Below, piece by piece: positions 53,492-61,449 of a stretch of 64,000 bases of DNA. Under the pieces are notes generated by a model. That model ran no database searches and was not told the DNA's origin. It worked only from the letters and a program-made list of their open reading frames with translations. The DNA is taken from NCBI RefSeq assembly GCF_003477885.1, contig NZ_QUEE01000009.1:167760-231759 (forward strand), read 5' to 3'. A program made the position numbers and the translations under genes. Numbering within the stretch: position 1 is the first letter of the stretch; each line of letters starts with the position of its first letter. This DNA is from Lachnotalea sp. AF33-28. GTDB lineage: Bacteria > Bacillota > Clostridia > Lachnospirales > Lachnospiraceae.

Positions 53492-54436
53492 TTATCCCTT
53501 GATTCCGCCCTGATAGGTGATGCCCTCCACCAGATAATCCTCGCCATACAGGAATATCAGCAGACAGGGTATCATATATATGGTAGCTACTGCAAACGCC
53601 AGCCCGATCTCTCCGCTGTTGATCTTGGACAGGAAGATGGACAGTGGATGCATATCCGCATTGGATAACAGGATGAGAGGCTGCTCAACCATGTTCCAGT
53701 AATCAATAAATACCAGGATTGCCACGGAAGCCAGCGCTCCCTTACACAGAGGCATGCATACGCGTCTGAATATCTGCCATTCACCCGCACCGTCAATCTT
53801 GGCCGCTTCGATCAGAGAAGTTGGAATTCTTCTCATAAATTTCGTGAGCAGAAACACTGCAAAGGGTGAAAAGATACCCGGCAGCCATATCGCCCACCTG
53901 GTGTCCAGGATATGCAGCCATTCGGAAACCAGGTAATTTGGCACCAGCGTAACCTGGTAAGGCATCAGCATCAGAATTATGTACAGAAAAAATATAATCT
54001 CTTTAATCCTGCCCCGAAACCGGGTGAATCCATAGGCCGCCAGACAGGCAACCGCCAGCTGGAATACCAGGATCGGCACCACCAGTATGACTGAGTTCCA
54101 GAACTTCAGCAGATACTCCGGGCTCTTTAACAGAACGGTTATATACTGGTTAAACGATACCATATCCGGTATAAATTTCAGGTTCACCTTATTGGATATA
54201 AAAACCTTGCCCCCGCTGTCCGTCGTAGCGAACACTGCCCCGTAATTGGCCGATATCTCCGACGCGGTCATAAAGGAGTTGGTGATTGTCAGCACTATGG
54301 GCAAAAGAAACAGTACTGCGAAAAACAGCGCAGCCAGAGTGGCCAGGCCCAGCATGAATTTCTTTTTGAAACGGCGCCGCTTTGCTGCTTTAACCACCTG
54401 GGCGAGTTCGTCCTTTTCTTTTTTCTCTCTGCTCAT
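53492..54436 (-). CDS. Carbohydrate ABC transporter permease, MalG type
   Basis: The 314-residue protein has six hydrophobic segments and the EAA loop EAAKIDGAGEWQIFRRVCMPLCKGAL, which contacts the ATPase. A larger than usual extracytoplasmic loop after the first helix includes GAVFATTDSGGKVFISNKV. The start overlaps the MalF-type gene (ATGA). No ATPase gene is in the operon, so a shared MsmX-type ATPase encoded elsewhere is expected. Confidence 0.93.
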   Translation of the reverse strand: MSREKKEKDELAQVVKAAKRRRFKKKFMLGLATLAALFFAVLFLLPIVLTITNSFMTASEISANYGAVFATTDSGGKVFISNKVNLKFIPDMVSFNQYITVLLKSPEYLLKFWNSVILVVPILVFQLAVACLAAYGFTRFRGRIKEIIFFLYIILMLMPYQVTLVPNYLVSEWLHILDTRWAIWLPGIFSPFAVFLLTKFMRRIPTSLIEAAKIDGAGEWQIFRRVCMPLCKGALASVAILVFIDYWNMVEQPLILLSNADMHPLSIFLSKINSGEIGLAFAVATIYMIPCLLIFLYGEDYLVEGITYQGGIKG

Positions 54437-55341
54437 CCCTCCACATCCTTTCCGAAATGATTTTCCACCAGAAACAGAATGCCGATGATGATCACCATAA
54501 CGATTGACATCAGAATCGCCGCAGCCGACAGCTTCTGATAATCCAGCGAGCGGAACGTATTGTTCATGAAATGCTGCAGCATATAGAGCGTCTCGTACGG
54601 ATAATCGCTGGTCAGCAGGTAGATCTCACGAAACACCTTAAAGGAGTTGATCAGCGACATGATGGTAACAAAAAGGATCGTGGAGGAGAGATACCGCAGC
54701 TTCACATGGATGAAGGTCTGCCAGGAGGAACTGCTGTCCAGGCGGACCACCTCGATGATATCCTTCGGAATGCTGCCAAGCGCCGCCATGAACAAAATCA
54801 TGTTGTATCCCAGGTTCTTCCACAGAAAGAGCAGAACGATTACAATTTGGGCGTAGCTGGATTTCATCCAGTCGATTTTTCCGATCCCGAATATCGCAAG
54901 TATATCGTTGACGCCGCCGTTATAGTGGAACATCACCTGATAAATCAGCACTACAGAGGCAACCGGCACCATCATTGGCGTCAGGAAAAAGGTTCTGAAC
55001 TGGCTGCGAAACGGTATCTTGCGGTCCAGCAACGCTGCCAGGCCCAAAGATAGAAGCACTGCCAAGGGCACCGCGATGGCCGAAAACTGCAGCGTATTGG
55101 CAGCGGCCTGCCGGAAAGCAGAATTGCCCAGCACATTCTTAAAGTTATCTATGAAGACAAAATTGTGGCTGATCGGATTGTCGACTAGCGAGTAAAAAAT
55201 AACCACAAGAAAAGGAATAACAAAAAACACGGCGACTCCGATCATGCTCGGCGCCAGATATGGCGCCGAACTGATGAGTTCCCTGATTTTCTTCTTTTTC
55301 TGCGGTTCTGTCATCTTTTTCTTCTGACCGGATTTTTTCAT
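54433..55341 (-). CDS. Carbohydrate ABC transporter permease, MalF type
   Basis: The 302-residue permease has six helices, the typical PYLAPSMIGVAVFFVIPFLVVIFYS start and an EAA-like loop EVVRLDSSSSWQTFIHVKLRYLSST. The canonical EAA glycine is replaced by Ser (DSSSSW instead of DGAxxW). A Lys-rich N-terminus precedes helix 1. It pairs with the MalG-type subunit. It follows the solute-binding protein gene by 11 bases. Confidence 0.93.
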   Translation of the reverse strand: MKKSGQKKKMTEPQKKKKIRELISSAPYLAPSMIGVAVFFVIPFLVVIFYSLVDNPISHNFVFIDNFKNVLGNSAFRQAAANTLQFSAIAVPLAVLLSLGLAALLDRKIPFRSQFRTFFLTPMMVPVASVVLIYQVMFHYNGGVNDILAIFGIGKIDWMKSSYAQIVIVLLFLWKNLGYNMILFMAALGSIPKDIIEVVRLDSSSSWQTFIHVKLRYLSSTILFVTIMSLINSFKVFREIYLLTSDYPYETLYMLQHFMNNTFRSLDYQKLSAAAILMSIVMVIIIGILFLVENHFGKDVEG

Positions 55342-55352
55342 TTTCTGATTTC

Positions 55353-57599
55353 CTATCTGTTTTCATTCACATAGATCTGAATCCTGCTCTGGATGATATC
55401 CGCCACTTCCTGTGCGGTCTTCTGTCCCTGGAAATAGCCTCCGGCTTCCTCGGTGATGATATTCTGGATATTCTGGTCCAGCTGCAGCGCATTGTCCGTA
55501 GCGTTGATCAGCTCTTTGATCGCATCCACGTCTTCCTGAGTCGCCGCGTAGATATCCATGCTGAAATCGTCATACGTCCAGGAGGTTTTCTGCTGTTCTA
55601 CCTGATTGCCGTTTTCATCGGTGTAGTATTCCTTTGTCATGGCATCTTCAAACTTCTTATCCAGTTCTGTCTTAAGGACCGGGAAACTCCAGCGTCTGGC
55701 GTTATCGGAACTCTGGTAATCATCCGTCAGGAAAGTGCGCAGGAACTGCCATACGGCGTCCTTATTCTTGCTCTTGGAATTTATTCCCAGGCTCACGCCA
55801 CCACTTGTGAAGAAGGAGCCATTGCCATCTGCACCGGGATAGCCTATAAAGGTGGTTGGCTCACCGAACATGCCTGCATACATCTGATAATCCGTAACTT
55901 CGTTGATGCCAGTGTCCATCAGAAGCAGCTTGCCGCTCTGGATTTTGCTGGGCACGCTGGGCGCCGTCTCGTCATAGTTATACTCGCTGCTGAATTTGTT
56001 GGCAAATTCCAGCACCTCGATAAAATCAGGGGTGTTAAAGCTGCACTGTCCTGTGCTCCAGTCCACGTATTTATCCAGACCGTACATACAGGAATACATC
56101 AGTATAGAGTCCTTGGTAGCATAGGAGAAGATTTCCGTGCCTTCCGGCTTTTCATCCATCAGCTTCATCAGGTCATCCAGCGTCCAGCCCATCCTGTCGC
56201 CTACATCAGATACCTTGCCCATAACCGTGTTAATGCTGAAATATGGGACGACCGCTATCAGCTTACCTCCGATTTCATAAGCTTTAAATACGTTTTCCAC
56301 AAAATCTTCCCGTTTTAACTCCTCATCACCGTCAATAAAGGGATACAAATCCTCCAGAATGCCCTTCGCAGCATACTGCTTCATATTGCCGCCGGAAATA
56401 TCGATGATATCAGGGCCGTTTCCGGAAACGATATCAGCATTCATCTGCGCCACAATTTCATCATATTTTTCATAGTCAGCATTATCGCCCAGATACTCCT
56501 TTACCGTAATGCGGTATTTATCATTTGTCTTATTAAACTTGATGATTTCGGTCTTCACATCCTGGTTTAAGTACATGGTACCCAGGGTGAGTTCGGTCTT
56601 CTCCGCCACCTCGGATTTCTGCTTCTTGGTCAGGTAAATCAGTTCTGTGCGGGAATTATCCTGGGAGTAGTCCGTATTGACCACCAGGATCCTGCCATCA
56701 TCAAGCGCTGCAGCCAGCTGGATATTATCGCCGTTTAAATCGCTGTCAATCCAGTTTAGCAGTTCCTTGCTTTCCTTCGTCTGGGTGCTGTATTCATATA
56801 ACGTGTTTCCGGTGGATATCAAAAGTCCCGAATCAACGCCGGCAGAGTAACCTCCGTTGCCGTTGCCGCTGGGCACATTTTCATAAGTGGTACCGAATCC
56901 TTTGGCAGCCACATCGATTTCCTTGAATACCATGGACTGAGCATAGGTTGCGACCAGCACCTTGCCCTCCTTGGAGCATCCCATTCCGTTAATCCACTCA
57001 TCGCATTTCACATTAAACAGCGTGCTGCCGCTTTTACCGTCCAGCACATAGATGTTCGTATCTCCCGCTGACAGATAGATGTTTCCCTCACCGTCCGCAC
57101 AAAGATACTGGATGTAGGGATTATCCGGGTCCATAAGAGGGGACAGATCCTGTCTTAGTGTTTCATTTCCCACGCTGTCCGTCTTCATAATTTCATATTT
57201 CTGAACCGGATTCTCAGCTTCGGGATCATAGGATGAAATCACGAAATAAAGATTTCCGCTGTTATCCGCGTACATCCGGTTTACATAGTTGTTTTCCGGA
57301 AGCGTTATAGGAAGCTCCTGCGGAGCATCCTGGCCGATCTCCAGGCAGTAAAATTTGTCCGTGGAAACCTGCGTCTGTTCGTCATAGCTGTTTTGCTGAT
57401 AGTATAACTTATTATTGGCATACACCAGATTGCTCACCCAGTTACTGCCCGCTCCCTCTTTTGTGAGGTCCTGATATTCGGCCACATATACATATTCCGG
57501 TCCGGAATTACCGCCGGCCTTATTGCTGCAGGCCGAAAGCTGCATACACATCATTACGGCCAGCCCGATTGCGGTCAGCCTTTTCATCCATTTCTTCAT
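55353..57599 (-). CDS. Lipoprotein: propeller-like region fused to extracellular solute-binding protein, copy 1
   Basis: The 748-residue protein has a lipobox (MCMQLSACSNK). About 300 residues then show blade-like repeats (DNSGNLYFVIS, DGEGNIYLSAG, SKEGKVLVATY, DDGRILVVNTD). The C-terminal 400 residues are a type 1 solute-binding domain (ELTLGTMYLNQDVKTEIIKFNK, KGILEDLYPFIDGD, SKSKNKDAVWQFLRTFLTDD). Ordinary sugar-binding lipoproteins are 400-550 residues and lack the propeller. It is the first gene of the operon, with AAAAGGAGAA before the ATG. An AT-rich region upstream contains TATAAT, without a good -35. Confidence 0.88.
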   Translation of the reverse strand: MKKWMKRLTAIGLAVMMCMQLSACSNKAGGNSGPEYVYVAEYQDLTKEGAGSNWVSNLVYANNKLYYQQNSYDEQTQVSTDKFYCLEIGQDAPQELPITLPENNYVNRMYADNSGNLYFVISSYDPEAENPVQKYEIMKTDSVGNETLRQDLSPLMDPDNPYIQYLCADGEGNIYLSAGDTNIYVLDGKSGSTLFNVKCDEWINGMGCSKEGKVLVATYAQSMVFKEIDVAAKGFGTTYENVPSGNGNGGYSAGVDSGLLISTGNTLYEYSTQTKESKELLNWIDSDLNGDNIQLAAALDDGRILVVNTDYSQDNSRTELIYLTKKQKSEVAEKTELTLGTMYLNQDVKTEIIKFNKTNDKYRITVKEYLGDNADYEKYDEIVAQMNADIVSGNGPDIIDISGGNMKQYAAKGILEDLYPFIDGDEELKREDFVENVFKAYEIGGKLIAVVPYFSINTVMGKVSDVGDRMGWTLDDLMKLMDEKPEGTEIFSYATKDSILMYSCMYGLDKYVDWSTGQCSFNTPDFIEVLEFANKFSSEYNYDETAPSVPSKIQSGKLLLMDTGINEVTDYQMYAGMFGEPTTFIGYPGADGNGSFFTSGGVSLGINSKSKNKDAVWQFLRTFLTDDYQSSDNARRWSFPVLKTELDKKFEDAMTKEYYTDENGNQVEQQKTSWTYDDFSMDIYAATQEDVDAIKELINATDNALQLDQNIQNIITEEAGGYFQGQKTAQEVADIIQSRIQIYVNENR

Positions 57600-57811
57600 A
57601 CCTTGGTTCTCCTTTTATCCGTATCAGTCTGTCAGATTAGTTTTGCATGATACTATCACAAATTATATTATTTATTGAATATAAATACTATAGAAAATTT
57701 CTTAACTTTTAATGACGATATTGTTTTTCTCTGTAAATTCCATGCGCACTTCTGTCTTTTTCTCCGGATTTTAAGCCAGCTGGCCGGACGGCGCTTTGAT
57801 GAGCGAAGGCG

Positions 57812-57852
57812 CAAAAAAGGCCGCAACCCTTTTAATATAGGTTTCGGCCTTC
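57812..57852 (-). terminator. Terminator of the tRNA operon
   Basis: On the minus strand AAGGCCG-AAACC and GGGTT-GCGGCCTT form a stem, followed by TTTTTTG, directly after tRNA-Lys. Confidence 0.88.
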
Positions 57853-57857
57853 ATTCA

Positions 57858-57930
57858 TGAGACACCGGGGACTCGAACCCCGGACAACTTGATTAAAAGT
57901 CAAGTGCTCTACCACCTGAGCTAGTATCCC
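57858..57930 (-). tRNA. tRNA-Lys (TTT)
   Basis: A complete cloverleaf: acceptor GGGATAC/GTGTCTC, anticodon loop CTTTTAA, T-loop TTCGAGT, discriminator A. CCA is not encoded. It is the last of six tRNAs. Confidence 0.96.
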
Positions 57931-57968
57931 ATATTTAATTACTGTGCCTCTTTACCGAGGGCACAAGA

Positions 57969-58040
57969 CTGGGCTAGCTGGATTCGAACCAGCGCATCCA
58001 GGAGTCAAAGTCCTGTGCCTTACCGCTTGGCGATAGCCCA
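57969..58040 (-). tRNA. tRNA-Gln (TTG)
   Basis: Acceptor TGGGCTA/TAGCCCA, anticodon loop CTTTGAC, T-loop TTCGAAT, discriminator G. The U1-A72 first pair is typical of tRNA-Gln. Confidence 0.96.
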
Positions 58041-58051
58041 TTGAATCTTAG

Positions 58052-58126
58052 GGTGGGTAGTGGGACTCGAACCCACGACCTCCAGAGCCACAATCTGGCG
58101 CGCTAACCAACTGTGCCATACCCACC
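58052..58126 (-). tRNA. tRNA-His (GTG)
   Basis: Acceptor GTGGGTA/TACCCAC with an extra encoded G at position -1 opposite C73, the tRNA-His identity feature. Anticodon loop TTGTGGC. Confidence 0.96.
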
Positions 58127-58130
58127 ATAA

Positions 58131-58204
58131 CGTGCCTGCGGGGATTCGAACCCTGGACACATGGCTTAGAAGGCCATTGCTCTATCCAACTGAGCTACAA
58201 GCAC
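58131..58204 (-). tRNA. tRNA-Arg (TCT)
   Basis: Acceptor GTGCTTG/CAGGCAC, anticodon loop CTTCTAA, T-loop TTCGAAT, discriminator G. Only 4-5 bases separate it from tRNA-His. Confidence 0.96.
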
Positions 58205-58315
58205 AAACGGTAATTATAAAGAGACACTATGCTCAACGCCGCGCATAAGACGCGCTCATTTCGCAAGTGTGCTTATCTTCTAAGCTCGAAAAACTCTCGC
58301 TAAGAAAATAATGCG

Positions 58316-58386
58316 AGCGGGTGATGGGAATCGAACCCACGTATCTAGCTTGGAAGGCTAGTGTTCTACCATTGAACTACACCCGC
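58316..58386 (-). tRNA. tRNA-Gly (TCC)
   Basis: Acceptor GCGGGTG/CACCCGC, anticodon loop CTTCCAA, T-loop TTCGATT, discriminator T. A 111-base spacer separates it from tRNA-Arg. That spacer holds a GCGAGAGTTTTTCGAGC-like small hairpin and nothing else recognised. Confidence 0.96.
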
Positions 58387-58408
58387 ATCTGTCAATAAGC
58401 AGACACGA

Positions 58409-58483
58409 TCGGGGTGACAGGATTCGAACCTGCGGCCTCCTGGTCCCAAACCAGGCGCTCTAGCCAAACTGAGCTACACCCCG
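58409..58483 (-). tRNA. tRNA-Pro (TGG)
   Basis: Acceptor CGGGGTG/CACCCCG, anticodon loop TTTGGGA, T-loop TTCGAAT, discriminator A. It is the first tRNA of the operon. Confidence 0.96.
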
Positions 58484-58524
58484 CGCTTATTGTCAAATTA
58501 ACGGTCATTCGTGACGCAAAAAGT

Positions 58525-58553
58525 ATTATATAATAGGAAAATCATAATGTCAA
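58525..58553 (-). promoter_or_regulatory. Consensus promoter of the tRNA operon
   Basis: On the minus strand a perfect TTGACA (58548-58553) and perfect TATAAT (58525-58530) are exactly 17 bases apart. The -10 lies about 40 bases before tRNA-Pro, as expected for a highly expressed stable-RNA operon. Confidence 0.92.
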
Positions 58554-58571
58554 CAAGAATTTTCCAAAATA

Positions 58572-59063
58572 CTAATTTTTTCTTCCTATGTAATTGACCG
58601 TAAAATGAACGGTTCCTTCTCGGTCAATTTCCATCACGATATAGGAAGGCTGTCTGCCGTCCTGCCTTGGGTAAGACAGGCTTCCGGGGTTCACCACTAT
58701 CACTTCATCCATATAATCCACGCTGGGGCGGTGGGTATGGCCGTACATCACGATGTCCGCGCCCCTGGCTCTGGCCTCGGCCGCCAGCTGCTCCGGCCCT
58801 AAGGATACATAATAGTAATGCCCATGTGTCAGAAAAATATGATACTTTCCGATGTTAAATTCCAATTCTTTTTCCAGACTGGAAAAGAAATCGTTGTTGC
58901 CGGCCACCATTTTCACCGGACAGCCTGCAATCTCCCTGATGTAATCTTCGCTTCCCTCCACATCACCGCAATGAATCAGCATATCAATCTCGCCTGCGGA
59001 GCTGATCACCTTGCTCAAATTTCCATTCTGGCGATGGGTGTCGCTGACAATGAGTATTTTCAT
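58572..59063 (-). CDS. YfcE/MJ0936-type metallophosphoesterase
   Basis: The 163-residue calcineurin-like phosphoesterase has DTH (SDTHRQNG), GD (HCGDVEGS), GNND (VAGNNDFF), H (LTHGHYYY) and GHTH (MYGHTHRP) metal ligands. The small single-domain form hydrolyses phosphodiesters in vitro; the cellular substrate is unknown. It lies nine bases after rdgB and is almost always linked to it in Clostridia, so they are one operon. Confidence 0.94.
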   Translation of the reverse strand: MKILIVSDTHRQNGNLSKVISSAGEIDMLIHCGDVEGSEDYIREIAGCPVKMVAGNNDFFSSLEKELEFNIGKYHIFLTHGHYYYVSLGPEQLAAEARARGADIVMYGHTHRPSVDYMDEVIVVNPGSLSYPRQDGRQPSYIVMEIDREGTVHFTVNYIGRKN

Positions 59064-59072
59064 AGCTGCCTC

Positions 59073-59672
59073 CTATGATAACTTTATTCTGATTACTTCT
59101 TTCATCTCTTTCAGGGCTTTAGCTCTGTGGCTCACCTGGTTCTTCTGCTTCGGTGTAAGCTGTGCGGTCGTTGCGCCAAACTCTGGCACAAAAAATATAG
59201 GATCATAGCCGAATCCTCCGTCCCCTTTAGGTTCTCTGGCAATCTCCCCCTCGATCGTCCCTAGGGTTACGGCCTCCTCCCCATCCGGAAATACTGCTGC
59301 GATCGCACAGACGAATCTGGCACTGCGCTGCGTGCCCACCGCCTGATCAAGCCTGTCTATGATGGAGCGGTTTTTGATATCGTAGGAAGTATCCTCACCC
59401 ATATATCTGGCGGAATAGACGCCGGGTTCTCCGCCCAGATAGTCCACTTCCAGACCTGAATCATCGGCCAGAACAAGGGCCCCTGTAAGCTTATGGACGA
59501 TCCTGGCCTTGATCAGAGCGTTTTCTTCAAAGGTTTTCCCATCCTCCACGATATCAGCCTGTATTCCCGCTTCCTTTAAGGACAGCACTCCTCTGTTCAG
59601 ATCCGCGAGGATCATCCTAATTTCCTTCATCTTGCCCTCGTTGGAGGTGGCAAAAATTATCTTATCTTTCAT
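59073..59672 (-). CDS. rdgB: XTP/dITP pyrophosphatase (RdgB/HAM1)
   Basis: The 199-residue house-cleaning enzyme removes non-canonical purine nucleotides. The N-terminal IIFATSNEGKMKEI binds substrate. LADDSGLEVDYLGGEPGVYSARY holds catalytic Asp residues. GDGGFGYDPIFFVPEFG and SHRAKAL complete the site. The length is typical. Confidence 0.96.
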   Translation of the reverse strand: MKDKIIFATSNEGKMKEIRMILADLNRGVLSLKEAGIQADIVEDGKTFEENALIKARIVHKLTGALVLADDSGLEVDYLGGEPGVYSARYMGEDTSYDIKNRSIIDRLDQAVGTQRSARFVCAIAAVFPDGEEAVTLGTIEGEIAREPKGDGGFGYDPIFFVPEFGATTAQLTPKQKNQVSHRAKALKEMKEVIRIKLS

Positions 59673-59727
59673 TGCTTCTTTCTCCCTCTTCCTTCATGTC
59701 CGCCGGTTGGACCGGCAACGGCCGCGG

Positions 59728-61434
59728 TCAGTCGCTTACGTCATCCGTAAATGCTTTCAGGCAGATGTTGCTCTGCTGAGTCGATTCGGCGCTGGTCCAC
59801 TGGCTTCCGTTGGCGCTGATATATCCTTCGCCGTCCGATAAATCTACGGTTTCGGTGCTTTCATCCACCATATACTCTATGGCGATGGGATGGACCGACC
59901 CGGGCGTGGTGATATAAACAATGACTGCAAAACGCTCTCCCGCATCCAGCGGGATGCTTTCCTCCAACTCAACTGTATAATAACCGGCCAGCTTTAAATT
60001 GCCCGAGGCAACCAGCTGCCTCTTGTAAAAGCTGTATTTATCCGCCGCATCCCTCACCACATACACCTCATATTCCGTGTCCGGACCGGTGGCGTAGAAA
60101 GCTACGGATCTAAGCAGTTCCTCACCCTTTGTCTGGTAGACATTGGCAAAATATGCGCTGTCATTGCCGTACCCCATCTGCCCCACCCAGCCGCAGAGGT
60201 CGGACTGGTAGATATTGGAGTAGTTATCGGTTTCCTCTACCCGCGTATAAACCAGATTATGGATGCCGATATTGGTGTCATAATAGGATATATAGAAGAT
60301 GCCGTTATCTCCGAATTCCTCACCCCAGCTGTTCAGGCAGATAAATGCTCCGTCCCCCTCCAGTTCCATGTTGAAATTCTCCTTGGGGTAGGAGTCATCC
60401 CATCCAATGATCACGATATCGTGATTTGCCTTCTGTTCCCCTATGTAGCAGTAGGCATTTGTATCGTTGTTGTAGTATTTGGAACGGCTTTTATAATTCT
60501 TTAAAGGGGTATAAATCGAAGTCTGAACCCCGCCGTGCAGATATACGGCCCTCTTGATCCCCTGATAATCTTTATTGCCGATCATCTGGATCTCCTGCAC
60601 ATGTTTCACCGCCGAAAGCCCCGCGGGCGATTCCCCGTCGCCATACGGGTCATCCTCTTCCAGCACAGGCCCTCTCCATGCCGCCAGATAGGCGATGGAC
60701 ATCGTGTAATCGCCGCCCTTGTGCTGATCCACATTGAAGTCGCTGTTTAATGACATGTGGTCTTCGGACAGATCCAGATTATATTCCGGCAGAAGTGACG
60801 TTTCCAGCGCGTTCAGGGAGGCAAAGGCCCAGCAGGTGCCCAGTGCACCCTGATTCTTGACCTTCGGCACTTTTCCGATCTCCCGGTAGTCATAGCGGTA
60901 TGGCAGCACTTCCTTCTCATCGTTTTCATTGGCCATGACAGCCGTATTTTCTGCCATGGACCAGGTGTAGGAATATCCAAGCCCCTTGGAAACCGCTTCC
61001 ACCGGTATGAACAGCTCCTCACCTATGAGCACCGGCGCTGCCGCAAGGTGCACTTCCTTTTCATCCCTTTTCATGACGTGGTCTCCCACCGTCAGTTCGA
61101 TCCGACGCGCATTTTTCTCCAATACGAGCATTTCGCGGTCATAGAAATTGGCAGCGCAGTAAAAGGCATCTGTCAGTACTGAAGAGGATATCATCAGATT
61201 CATATTATCATCCATGTAGGCGTTGTGCCCCGAAGCAACCTCTTTGCCTCCCACCTGCAAGTGGATTTCCCTGGAATTTACATCCGCTACGATCGCCGAT
61301 GTCCATCCTTCCGATTTCACGCACTCTTTGCTGCCCTGTCTGACGCTCTGCGGTTCCAGAGTATTATGGAAATACAACACGGCTGTCACAGCAATCATTA
61401 CAACCAGTAAACAATACAGTCCTCTACGTTTCAA
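59728..61434 (-). CDS. Exported papain-family (C1) protease with copper-amine-oxidase-like and lectin-like domains
   Basis: The 568-residue protein has an N-terminal signal or anchor (GLYCLLVVMIAVTAVLYF). A CuAO_N-type copper-amine-oxidase-like domain follows (LVLEKNARRIELTVGDHVM and LIGEELFIPVEAVSKGLGYSYTW). The C1 protease domain has Gln and Cys in KNQGALGTCWAFASLNALE, His in ANHDIVIIGWDD and Asn in ICLNSWGEEFG. The C-terminal 150 residues match the lectin-like domain often found after clostridial C1 domains. The catalytic residues are complete, so activity outside the cell is likely. Substrate unknown. Confidence 0.88.
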   Translation of the reverse strand: MKRRGLYCLLVVMIAVTAVLYFHNTLEPQSVRQGSKECVKSEGWTSAIVADVNSREIHLQVGGKEVASGHNAYMDDNMNLMISSSVLTDAFYCAANFYDREMLVLEKNARRIELTVGDHVMKRDEKEVHLAAAPVLIGEELFIPVEAVSKGLGYSYTWSMAENTAVMANENDEKEVLPYRYDYREIGKVPKVKNQGALGTCWAFASLNALETSLLPEYNLDLSEDHMSLNSDFNVDQHKGGDYTMSIAYLAAWRGPVLEEDDPYGDGESPAGLSAVKHVQEIQMIGNKDYQGIKRAVYLHGGVQTSIYTPLKNYKSRSKYYNNDTNAYCYIGEQKANHDIVIIGWDDSYPKENFNMELEGDGAFICLNSWGEEFGDNGIFYISYYDTNIGIHNLVYTRVEETDNYSNIYQSDLCGWVGQMGYGNDSAYFANVYQTKGEELLRSVAFYATGPDTEYEVYVVRDAADKYSFYKRQLVASGNLKLAGYYTVELEESIPLDAGERFAVIVYITTPGSVHPIAIEYMVDESTETVDLSDGEGYISANGSQWTSAESTQQSNICLKAFTDDVSD

Positions 61435-61449
61435 TTGTTGTCCTCAAAT

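Noticed and set aside
47948..57599. Complete MacAB-type drug efflux pump
   Set aside because: The MacB-like protein lacks both the ATPase domain and the four-helix FtsX permease, and the flanking permeases are of sugar-import type.
58060..58248. Short plus-strand frame over the tRNA genes (MGLEPTTSRATIW...)
   Set aside because: This is the well-known spurious translation of tRNA reverse complements.
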